Of a DNA stretch of 50,095 nucleotides, positions 40,569 to 48,227 are shown in pieces. Source of the stretch: Bacteroidota bacterium (GTDB lineage Bacteria; Bacteroidota; Bacteroidia; Chitinophagales; Chitinophagaceae); the NCBI GenBank assembly GCA_013285855.1, contig JABDGW010000016.1:1-50095 (forward strand). Reading direction: 5' to 3'. The notes under the pieces are model-generated. The model worked only from the letters and a program-made list of their open reading frames with translations, made no database searches and was not told the DNA's origin. Made by a program: the position numbers and the translations under genes. Positions within the stretch are counted from its first letter, which is position 1. Each line of letters starts with the position of its first letter.

Positions 40569-42470
40569 TTACTTCAACGTTTCATCCAGCCATTTAAAGA
40601 ATTCATGTTGCCAAACCATTGCGTCCTGCGCTTTTAATACCCAATGATTTTCATCAGGAAGATATAAAAACCTGCTTTTAATTCCTTTTAATTGCGCTGC
40701 CTGAAAAGCCTGCTGCCCTTGTTCAATCGGCACACGATAATCTTTGCCGCCCTGCACAATCATAATTGGCGTATCCCAGTTCTGAACAAAATTACTTGGG
40801 CTTTGGCTGAAGGAACGTTGCGCCACTGCATTATTCTTGTCCCAGTAAGCGCCACCTTTTTCCCAGTTCTCAAACCACATTTCATCAGTGGTTCCATACA
40901 TGCTTCTAAAATCAAAAACACCATCATGCGCAATAAAAGTTTTAAACCGATGATTATGCATGCCCTCTAACGCAAATACACTAAAGCCGCCAAAGCTGGC
41001 CCCAATGCAACCTCTGCGCGAAGTATCAACATATTTTTCTTTTGAAACAGCATCAATTGCACTGAGATAATCTTTCAAAACCTGTCCGCCCCAATCTTTG
41101 CTTACATCTTCATTCCATTTTGTGCCAAAGCCCGGCATGCCACGACGATCAGGAGCAACAATAATATATCCGTTGGATGCAATTAATTGAAAGTTCCAGC
41201 GGAAAGAATAAAATTGTGTAAGTGGAGACTGCGGGCCGCCCTGGCAATATAATAATGTTGGATATTTTTTTGTTGAATCGAAGTTGGGCGGAAATATTAC
41301 CCAAACCAACATCTTCTTTTTATCAGTTGTGGTTACAAATCTTCTTTGAGTTTTACATAATGCAAGTGTATTAAACATGGAATCATTAACATGTGTTAAC
41401 TGAGTAAAGTTTTTTGTTGGAAGATCATATAAATATAATTCAGCGGCATGGTTCATGTCTTCTCTTACAACTACCAGTGTATTGTAAAGCTGACCAACAA
41501 TTTGTTTTACGTCAAAATCGCCGCTTGTTAATTGTGTTACATCAGCAGTGCCTGAAGAATCAAAATCTGCATGTACACCAAATAACTGAAGCGTCCCATT
41601 CACAGGTGCTATAAAAAATATTGAACGTGCATCATCACTCCATTTAAAACTTTCAACATTTATGGTATCGAGTTTTTCTGTGAGATTTATTTTTTGCTTG
41701 CCGTTATATACAATCAAATCCTGTTTGTCTGCTTCATAGCCATCTCTTTTCTGGCTTAACCATGCAAGCACACCTTTCCAACTGTAAGCCGGATTTACAT
41801 CATAACCCATCATACCTTCGGTTAAACTTTTTGTTGCACCGGTTTCAGTGTTGTACTCAAACAAATCCGTATTAGTGCTAACAGTATAATCAACTCCCTG
41901 TTTTTGTTTGGTTACATACACAACATGTTTTCCATCAGGATTCCATATATAATCTTCATCACCGCCAAAAGGTTTTTGCGGGCTATCATATAGTTGGCCT
42001 GCCATTAAATCTTTCTTTGATGTATCATTAACAGCGCTTAAAAAAATATGGCTGAATTTTCCGTCTTCCCATGTATCCCAATGACGGTACATTAACGAGT
42101 TATATACCTGCGCATTACTTTTAGTTAACTCAGGGTAAAAATCACTTCCATATACATTCATGATTTTTACATCACTGTCGCTGATTTTCCATTTACCGTC
42201 AGGAGAAATATGATTATTATAAACAAGCGTATCAGCATTGTTTACTTCTTCAGCCGTTCCGCCATTAACAGGTATGCGGTATGTTTTAGTGATGCTTTTA
42301 TTTTGATCAACATCCGGCGTAGCTATAGAATAAATGATGTATTGTTTATCCTTTGAAATGCCAATTGCATTTACTCTTCCTAATTTCCAAAGTAATTCAG
42401 GCGAGAGTTTGGTTTGAGAAAATAAAAAAGAAGGCAGCGCAATAAAACAGGCAAGAATTATTTTTTTCAT
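40569..42470 (-). CDS. Exported S9 family peptidase (prolyl oligopeptidase / DPP-like)
   Basis: This serine peptidase should cleave peptides, probably after Pro or Ala, in the periplasm. I take the ATG at 42468-42470 as start, giving a signal peptide (MKKIILACFIALPSFLFSQ) and 633 residues. The N-terminal β-propeller region spans about residues 30-360; the catalytic α/β hydrolase domain follows. The triad is Ser492 in GASFGGFS, Asp577 in VQGGKDYRVP and His609 in PDENHW. Other landmarks are PDRRGMPGFGTKWNEDV and LLYCQGGPQSPLTQFYSF. It stands alone between two terminator-like sites. Confidence 0.93.
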   Translation of the reverse strand: MKKIILACFIALPSFLFSQTKLSPELLWKLGRVNAIGISKDKQYIIYSIATPDVDQNKSITKTYRIPVNGGTAEEVNNADTLVYNNHISPDGKWKISDSDVKIMNVYGSDFYPELTKSNAQVYNSLMYRHWDTWEDGKFSHIFLSAVNDTSKKDLMAGQLYDSPQKPFGGDEDYIWNPDGKHVVYVTKQKQGVDYTVSTNTDLFEYNTETGATKSLTEGMMGYDVNPAYSWKGVLAWLSQKRDGYEADKQDLIVYNGKQKINLTEKLDTINVESFKWSDDARSIFFIAPVNGTLQLFGVHADFDSSGTADVTQLTSGDFDVKQIVGQLYNTLVVVREDMNHAAELYLYDLPTKNFTQLTHVNDSMFNTLALCKTQRRFVTTTDKKKMLVWVIFPPNFDSTKKYPTLLYCQGGPQSPLTQFYSFRWNFQLIASNGYIIVAPDRRGMPGFGTKWNEDVSKDWGGQVLKDYLSAIDAVSKEKYVDTSRRGCIGASFGGFSVFALEGMHNHRFKTFIAHDGVFDFRSMYGTTDEMWFENWEKGGAYWDKNNAVAQRSFSQSPSNFVQNWDTPIMIVQGGKDYRVPIEQGQQAFQAAQLKGIKSRFLYLPDENHWVLKAQDAMVWQHEFFKWLDETLK

Positions 42471-42627
42471 TTTGAACAATTATTTTTTATGAACGAACAT
42501 AACAAATAATAGGCATTTTTTTATTATTGATGGTTAGCAGGTTATAATTTAAGTGACTGCAAAGGACATTAAAAAAACTTTTATGCGCGCCGGAGGATTA
42601 TAAGATAACATACTTTGGTTTTAACTT

Positions 42628-44487
42628 ATGAACACCTTATTTGACACTCTTATTACAAACGATGAAGATCTTTTTTATCAACAGGCACTTATTTCAGCCA
42701 TAGACGATATTGTAATTTCTGCTGATAAAAATTTAATGATTAAAACCTGGAATGCCAAGGCAGAAAAGGTTTTTGAGATTGCCGCAGAAGATGCAATAGG
42801 CAAAAAATTACCCGAGGTTCTCTTTCATCAATTTACAGATACAACTGCCGTAAAGGTGCAGAAAAAATTAGCGTTGAGAAACCACTGGAAAGGTTTGATA
42901 AAAATCACAACTGAAAACGGAAAAATAATTTTTTTACGTTCTTTCATAAGAGTTGTAAAAGACCCGGCGCAAAAAAGAATTGGTTATGTAAGTATAAGCA
43001 AAGATGTTACGCGTGACAGATCTTTAAAGCAGTTGTTGCGCAATTTTGAATCAATGTTAATGCTGCTTGATGAAAGCTTTTTAATTGTTGATAAAAATTT
43101 AAAAATAATTTTTTTACGCCTTTCATCCAGCACTCAAAAATTTTACCACTCACATTACCAGATAGGCGATTCAGCATTAAAATATATACCGGATGCATAT
43201 TCTGCAATAGTTAAAAGATCTTATCAAAAAGCGTTTAATGGAAAAATAGTAAATTATAATGCTGTATCTAATACCGAACCCAGGCTTTATTTGAATATTA
43301 CCTATGCGCCTTTAAGAGACAGCATGGGAAATATAACAAACGCCTGTGTTATTATAAAAGATCTTACCGCGCAAAAGAAAATGGAGTTTTTGCAGCAAAA
43401 AAAACTTGCTGCTGAAAAAAGATTTTATGAAAGCAGGAAATTGTTTGAAGAATTTATGGAAAACAGCCCGCTGCTTGCATGGGTTGTGGATGATGAAGGA
43501 TACATACATTATATGAATTCAGCCTATTTAAATTCGTTCAAATTTCCGGACCAGGTAATAGGTAAAAATATATTTGAGCTTTATTCTAAAGAAGAAGCGC
43601 AGAGATACTTCGATAACAATCAAAAAGTGATTGAAACGGGAAATGTGATTGAGACGATAGAAAAAAGCAGTGTTCTATCGCAATTGGGAACATATAAAAT
43701 TATAAAGTTTCCCATTTTTTTTAAAGACAAACTAATGATTGCCGGATGGGGAGTAGATATAACAGATCAAATAATGGCACAAGAAAATCTGTTTCTTTTA
43801 AACCAGAATAAAAATAAAATCATGTCAGTAATTGCGCATGATGTGCGCGGCCCATTGGGAATAAACGTAAGCTTTATTGAATCTATTATACAAGACTATA
43901 AAACACTTGATGAAAAGGAATTGCTATTACATTTAAAATTGCTTGGCAAAGGCATTTCAAAATGTTACAATCTTACAGAAGAATTGTTGTTGTGGGCACG
44001 CAGCCAGTTGCAGACAATTACTTATAATCCCTGCGAACTGAATGCACATATAGAAATTGAAAAAGTTTTGGAAAACATGATGTGCGTGGCAGATGAGAAA
44101 AAGATAACCATTGAAACCCTGTTTTGCAAGGCAGATAAAATATATGGAGATCATGATATGTTTGCGATTGTATTTAGAAATTTTATATCGAATGCCATTA
44201 AATTTTCAAGCGAACAATCCAGCATAATTGTTTCAACTGCTATACAAAATGATAAACTATTGATAAGTGTAAAAGACACTGGTGTTGGAATGAAAAATGA
44301 GCTGGCAGAAAAATTGTTGAATAAATTAAATTATGAATCTTCGTTTGGAACCAAAGGTGAAAAAGGTGCAGGTCTTGGCCTCATCATTGCCAAAGATTAT
44401 ATAGAACGTAACAACGGGGAAATGTATATAGAAAGTGAAGAAGGTAAAGGATCAATATTTTCTTTTACAATTGGTTTTACTAACTAA
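42628..44487 (+). CDS. Soluble multi-PAS sensor histidine kinase
   Basis: The 619-residue protein has three PAS-like regions and no membrane segment or signal peptide, so it should sense an internal signal. PAS1 is about residues 15-130, PAS2 about 140-255 and PAS3 about 270-390. The kinase part has the H box (His404 in VIAHDVRGPLG), N box (Asn522 in FRNFISNAIKFSSE), G1 (VKDTGVGMKNE, about 548-558) and G2 (GEKGAGLGLIIAKDYIE, about 577-593). No receiver domain is attached and no response regulator gene is adjacent. It is convergent with mgtE at the 3' end. The signal and target are unknown. Confidence 0.93.
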   Translation: MNTLFDTLITNDEDLFYQQALISAIDDIVISADKNLMIKTWNAKAEKVFEIAAEDAIGKKLPEVLFHQFTDTTAVKVQKKLALRNHWKGLIKITTENGKIIFLRSFIRVVKDPAQKRIGYVSISKDVTRDRSLKQLLRNFESMLMLLDESFLIVDKNLKIIFLRLSSSTQKFYHSHYQIGDSALKYIPDAYSAIVKRSYQKAFNGKIVNYNAVSNTEPRLYLNITYAPLRDSMGNITNACVIIKDLTAQKKMEFLQQKKLAAEKRFYESRKLFEEFMENSPLLAWVVDDEGYIHYMNSAYLNSFKFPDQVIGKNIFELYSKEEAQRYFDNNQKVIETGNVIETIEKSSVLSQLGTYKIIKFPIFFKDKLMIAGWGVDITDQIMAQENLFLLNQNKNKIMSVIAHDVRGPLGINVSFIESIIQDYKTLDEKELLLHLKLLGKGISKCYNLTEELLLWARSQLQTITYNPCELNAHIEIEKVLENMMCVADEKKITIETLFCKADKIYGDHDMFAIVFRNFISNAIKFSSEQSSIIVSTAIQNDKLLISVKDTGVGMKNELAEKLLNKLNYESSFGTKGEKGAGLGLIIAKDYIERNNGEMYIESEEGKGSIFSFTIGFTN

Positions 44488-44497
44488 GATTAATTGA

Positions 44498-45904
44498 CTA
44501 TAATAAAATTCCTTTCAGAAAAAAATAAGCAATTGAAAAATAAATTACAATGCCGGTTACATCTACCAGTGTGGCAACAAATGGTGCTGATGAAACGGCC
44601 GGATCTGCACCAAGACGTTTAAGAATAATCGGCAGCATTGAGCCTGTTAACGTTCCCCACAACACAACACCAATTAATGATATTCCAACGCTAACTGCAA
44701 TCAAAAACCAATGCTCTTTATATAAATCTTCAATAATACCATGTTGCATTAAATAATGCCAGATGCAAATTCTAAAAAAACCAATAGAACCTAAAATGCC
44801 TCCTAAAAAGATACCGCTGAAAATTTCACGACGCATAACCCGCCACCAGTCAGATATAGAAATATCACCAACGGCCATTGCCTGAATTACTAAAGTTGAA
44901 GCCTGGGAGCCACTATTACCGCCGCTGCTCATAATCAGAGGTATAAACATGGCAAGCACCGTGGCTTTTGTAATTTCATCATTAAAATAAGCCATTGCTG
45001 TTGCGGTAAGCAGTTCGCTCAAAAATAAAACAATCAGCCAGCCGGCTCTTTTGCGTATTAATTTAAAAAGAGGTGTATCAAGATAAGGTTCATCCAGTGC
45101 TTCTGTACCTCCAATCTTTTGAATGTCTTCACTAAATTCTTCATTCGCTACCCAAAACATATCATCAATGGTTACAATGCCTAATAAAATATTATTGTCA
45201 TCGGTTACAGGCAAGGCAACGCGGTTGTTCATTTTAAAAATTTCGCTGGCATGCTCCTGGTCATCATTTACATTCAATGCAATAACACGCTCATCCATCA
45301 ACTCACTGATTTTTTGTTCAGGAGAGGAAAGAATGATATCCCTTATCCGCAAATCATCAATTAGTTCACCATTCTTGTTTATTACATAAATCACATCTAT
45401 CGTTTCCGTATTCTTTCCAACCTTTCGTATAATATTCAAAACCTGTTCAATTGTATTAAAAGGATAAACGTATATGTAATCAGGCGTCATTAACCTGCCT
45501 ATACTATCTTCCGGATAACCCAGCATTGAAAGTGTAACTTTTCTTTCGTCAGGATCGAGGAGCTTTATTAAATCGCGTATAACGTGCTTTGGAAGCTCTT
45601 CCAAAAAATCTGTTCTGTCATCAGCAGGCAGTTCATTTAAAAGTTCAGCGGTTTTAAACGAAGACAGTTCATGCACAATTTCTTTCTGACGGCTTACATC
45701 AAGAATTTTAAAAACTTTGGCTGCGCGGTTTATGCTCATGCCGGCAATTATCTGAGCTTCATAATCCGGGTATTCATAAATAAGATCAGCCACATCACTT
45801 ATATTCTGGTCATCAAGAAACATGCGAATAGCCTGCGGGTCATTTTCCTGCATCAGTTGTTCAAACTGTTCTTTTATAGATGGCTGTTCGAGTTCCAGGC
45901 TCAT
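44498..45904 (-). CDS. mgtE: Magnesium transporter MgtE
   Basis: MgtE is a Mg2+ channel of the inner membrane, gated by cytoplasmic Mg2+. The N domain is about residues 1-130, with repeats such as ELLNELPADDRTDFLEELP. Two CBS domains are about residues 130-260 (LMTPDYIYVYPFNTIEQVLN and LGIVTIDDMFWV). The transmembrane part begins near residue 280, includes MSSGGNSGSQASTLVIQAMA, a pore signature of the family, and ends at LGADPAVSSAPFVATLVDVT. I use the ATG at 45902-45904; an upstream TTG adds three residues. Length (468) is normal. It is convergent with the histidine kinase, 10 bases from its stop. Confidence 0.96.
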   Translation of the reverse strand: MSLELEQPSIKEQFEQLMQENDPQAIRMFLDDQNISDVADLIYEYPDYEAQIIAGMSINRAAKVFKILDVSRQKEIVHELSSFKTAELLNELPADDRTDFLEELPKHVIRDLIKLLDPDERKVTLSMLGYPEDSIGRLMTPDYIYVYPFNTIEQVLNIIRKVGKNTETIDVIYVINKNGELIDDLRIRDIILSSPEQKISELMDERVIALNVNDDQEHASEIFKMNNRVALPVTDDNNILLGIVTIDDMFWVANEEFSEDIQKIGGTEALDEPYLDTPLFKLIRKRAGWLIVLFLSELLTATAMAYFNDEITKATVLAMFIPLIMSSGGNSGSQASTLVIQAMAVGDISISDWWRVMRREIFSGIFLGGILGSIGFFRICIWHYLMQHGIIEDLYKEHWFLIAVSVGISLIGVVLWGTLTGSMLPIILKRLGADPAVSSAPFVATLVDVTGIVIYFSIAYFFLKGILL

Positions 45905-46014
45905 TGCGTGCAAATTAGCAAAACAAATTTTAGAGATAAATATTAATTCGATATAAAATATGCTCAGTTAAATAACTGCATATTATCTTGTGGCTTTTAA
46001 TTTATTTTATTTAA

Positions 46015-46398
46015 ATGATTTCATCTTTCTTAACCATTCAAACTTCACCCAGGCGCGGCAGAGGAATTTTTGCAACAAAAAAAATAAACAAAGGCACTGT
46101 TATTGAAGTTTCACCCGTAATTGTATTAACGGAAAAAGAACGTAAAACGATTGAAAAAACCTTATTGTTCCACTATGTTTTTGAATGGGGGAATGATAAA
46201 AAAAGTGCGGCGATGGCACTCGGTTATATTTCCTTATACAATCATAGTTACGATGCTAATTGCGAGTATGAAATGGAGTTCGGAAAAAAAATAATGACCA
46301 TACGAACTGTAAAAAATATTAAAAAAGGCGAAGAACTTTTTATCAATTACAATGCAACACCAAATGATAAAACAGAGGTTTGGTTTGATACAAAGTAA
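46015..46398 (+). CDS. Small SET-domain protein (lysine methyltransferase-like)
   Basis: SET domains transfer a methyl group from SAM to protein lysines. This 127-residue protein is nearly all SET domain: SPRRGRGIFATKKINKGTV at the start (SAM-binding GRG at residues 15-17), YNHSYDANCEYEM (the NHS core motif at 76-78, with a substrate/SAM-contacting Asn), and IKKGEELFINYNA with the catalytic-tyrosine region Y112. Pre- and post-SET cysteine clusters are absent. Bacterial SET proteins are scattered and mostly of unknown substrate; some may be ancient transfers from eukaryotes. It is divergent from mgtE, and its 3' side is followed by a repeat-containing gap. Confidence 0.88.
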   Translation: MISSFLTIQTSPRRGRGIFATKKINKGTVIEVSPVIVLTEKERKTIEKTLLFHYVFEWGNDKKSAAMALGYISLYNHSYDANCEYEMEFGKKIMTIRTVKNIKKGEELFINYNATPNDKTEVWFDTK

Positions 46399-46419
46399 TT
46401 TTTGTTGACCAGCATTTTT

Positions 46420-46453
46420 ACTTCGGCATCACGGTTGGGTTGCAACACTTGTA
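46420..46453. repeat. Second copy of a short dispersed motif
   Basis: TTGCAACACTTGTAC (46440-46454, within 46420-46454) matches TCGCAACACTTGTAC of the element at 13636-13689, and both are preceded by an ACTTCG...GGCATC segment. It lies in the 160-bp gap between the SET gene and the RidA fusion gene, where I see nothing else. Confidence 0.4.
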
Positions 46454-46558
46454 CAATATATTTTTATGGCGTCTTCGGTTTAATAGTTAAACAACTCTTA
46501 AGCAATTATGTCCTTTTTAATTCAATTCAGTATTCTTCCCATAAATTTCATTATAGAA

Positions 46559-47425
46559 TCAACTCTTCACTGCAATTACTGATATCTCTGCATTTACATA
46601 CAGTGGCAAAGCGCTAACTTCTATCGTTTCCCTTGCAGGATAAGGTGCATCGAAATAAGAACTATATACTTCATTCACTTTTGCATAATGCTGCATGTTT
46701 TTTAAAAAAATACTGCTTTTTACAACGTTGCTAAAATCAACACCGGCTTCTTTTAAAATAGCTTTTATATTTTCCATCACCTGTTTGGTTTCTGCTTCAA
46801 TAGTTTGCATAACCATTTCGCCGGTTATAGTATTTCTTGCTAATTGTGCAGAAACAAAAATCATATTGCCGGCGATAACTGCCTGGCTAAAAGGTCCCAT
46901 AGGTTCGGGGGCATTGGATGTTTTTACGGCTGTTCTCATTATATGATTTTTATTAAAATCGGTTTTTGTTAAATCTGCCTTTAGATGGTTTTGAAACTCT
47001 GCAGTATGTGCAGCCATATTTAATTCATAATGAAAATTGTTTTCACTAACCGTAAATACGCGCTGCGACCGTGTTGTTTTTATATCATGTAAAATGTCAA
47101 TACTGTTAAAAGTAAAAGTTTGATTAACTGCATCAATCAATTCATATGTTTCTATTCGCCCGCCAACCTGCACGCTGTGCAGCATTATTTTTTTATCTTT
47201 TAAAATTATAAAACCAGTATCCCAGAATACGGTGTGTCCATTTTTATGTGTATTGTTTTTATACCATGTTTTTTGCCTGAAGAATACGGCATCCTTATAG
47301 TCATCGGGTATAAATTCAAGGTGCTCTGTATACGCAGTATCGTCAATGGTTGGAAATTTTGCGAAGCCCTCTCCTGCCCATTTACCCGAAAAGAGTTTTT
47401 TAATTTGTAATAAAGTTTCTTTCAT
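46559..47425 (-). CDS. Nitrobindin-like / RidA fusion protein
   Basis: The single open frame encodes two domains. Residues 1-155 are nitrobindin-like (DUF1794): FSGKWAGEGFAKFPTI is the family's GxWxGxG...P opening, then HSVQVGGRIETYEL and a final NHLKADL where His147 could be the haem ligand. Residues 163-288 are a full RidA (YjgF) domain: MRTAVKTSNAPEPMGPFSQA, then IFVSAQLARNTITGE, SSIFLKNMQHY and YPARETIEVSALP with Arg265, equivalent to the substrate-binding Arg of RidA. RidA deaminates reactive enamines; nitrobindin-type barrels bind haem. The RidA part starts with Met exactly where a normal RidA begins (46937-46939), so fusion or one base-indel error are both possible. I use the ATG at 47423-47425. 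Confidence 0.8.
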   Translation of the reverse strand: MKETLLQIKKLFSGKWAGEGFAKFPTIDDTAYTEHLEFIPDDYKDAVFFRQKTWYKNNTHKNGHTVFWDTGFIILKDKKIMLHSVQVGGRIETYELIDAVNQTFTFNSIDILHDIKTTRSQRVFTVSENNFHYELNMAAHTAEFQNHLKADLTKTDFNKNHIMRTAVKTSNAPEPMGPFSQAVIAGNMIFVSAQLARNTITGEMVMQTIEAETKQVMENIKAILKEAGVDFSNVVKSSIFLKNMQHYAKVNEVYSSYFDAPYPARETIEVSALPLYVNAEISVIAVKS

Positions 47426-47486
47426 AAACACAAAATAAAATAACTTTAAACAGAAACATTTCAATATTAAATGAAGTGTGGTTGCA

Positions 47487-48167
47487 ATGAAAGATCATTT
47501 TAAAAAAACTGCTGCAATAATTGGCGAACCTGTAAGAGCAACTATTTTATGGACGTTATTAGATGGCAAATCATTTACTGCAACGGAACTTGCCATTGCT
47601 GCTGAAACATCGGCTTCAAACATTAGTATGCATTTGGCAAAGCTGGTGAATGCAGGTTTATTGAAAGCGGAAAATCATGGACGCCACCGCTATTATTCAT
47701 TTTCAGGAAAAGAGATTGCTTATGCAGTTGAAGCATTAGCAACAATTATTCCTTTTGCTTCAAAAAAAAACTTACAGGCTGATAAAACCATTTCTCCGGT
47801 ACAACAATGCAGAACCTGTTATGATCATCTTGCAGGCAAAACCAGTGTTACTATAACGGATGCTTTATTAAAACAAAAATTAATTATTGCAAACGATACT
47901 GATTTTGGTCTTACACCAAAGGGCAAAAAATGGTTTGCCGTAATGGATATTGATACAAATGAATTACAACAGCAACGCCGTTCTTTTTTACGGCCTTGTC
48001 TTGACTGGAGTGAACGCCGTTATCATATTGCCGGTTCTTTGGCAGCAGCATTTTTAGATAAAATGTTATTGCATGACTGGATAAGAAGAATTAAAAATTC
48101 AAGAGTAATTGTTGTTACAGCAAAGGGGCAAAAAAATCTATATGAAAAATTGAAAGTTGTAGTGTGA
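47487..48167 (+). CDS. ArsR-type winged helix transcriptional regulator
   Basis: The 226-residue cytoplasmic protein has an N-terminal winged helix-turn-helix of the ArsR type: MKDHFKKTAAIIGEPVRATI, LLDGKSFTATELAIAAETSA, SNISMHLAKLVNAGLL and ENHGRHRYYSF, about residues 1-75. The C-terminal part has a CRTCYDHLAGK segment, with a Cys-x2-Cys pair that could bind a metal or sense a ligand, and an Arg-rich region. The start is the ATG at 47487. It is divergent from the nitrobindin–RidA gene, with 61 bases between them, so it may regulate that gene, although this is context only. Confidence 0.88.
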   Translation: MKDHFKKTAAIIGEPVRATILWTLLDGKSFTATELAIAAETSASNISMHLAKLVNAGLLKAENHGRHRYYSFSGKEIAYAVEALATIIPFASKKNLQADKTISPVQQCRTCYDHLAGKTSVTITDALLKQKLIIANDTDFGLTPKGKKWFAVMDIDTNELQQQRRSFLRPCLDWSERRYHIAGSLAAAFLDKMLLHDWIRRIKNSRVIVVTAKGQKNLYEKLKVVV

Positions 48168-48227
48168 TTGTTATTGCAAAATAATTATTAACGAAACGAC
48201 CAAGGCTATATCCTCTAACATGCTTTT

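Noticed and set aside
46559..46939. A separate RidA gene beginning at the Met at 46937-46939
   Set aside because: The upstream frame reads through without a stop into this Met, so a fusion is the simplest reading. I keep the separate-gene model as an alternative in the fusion entry.
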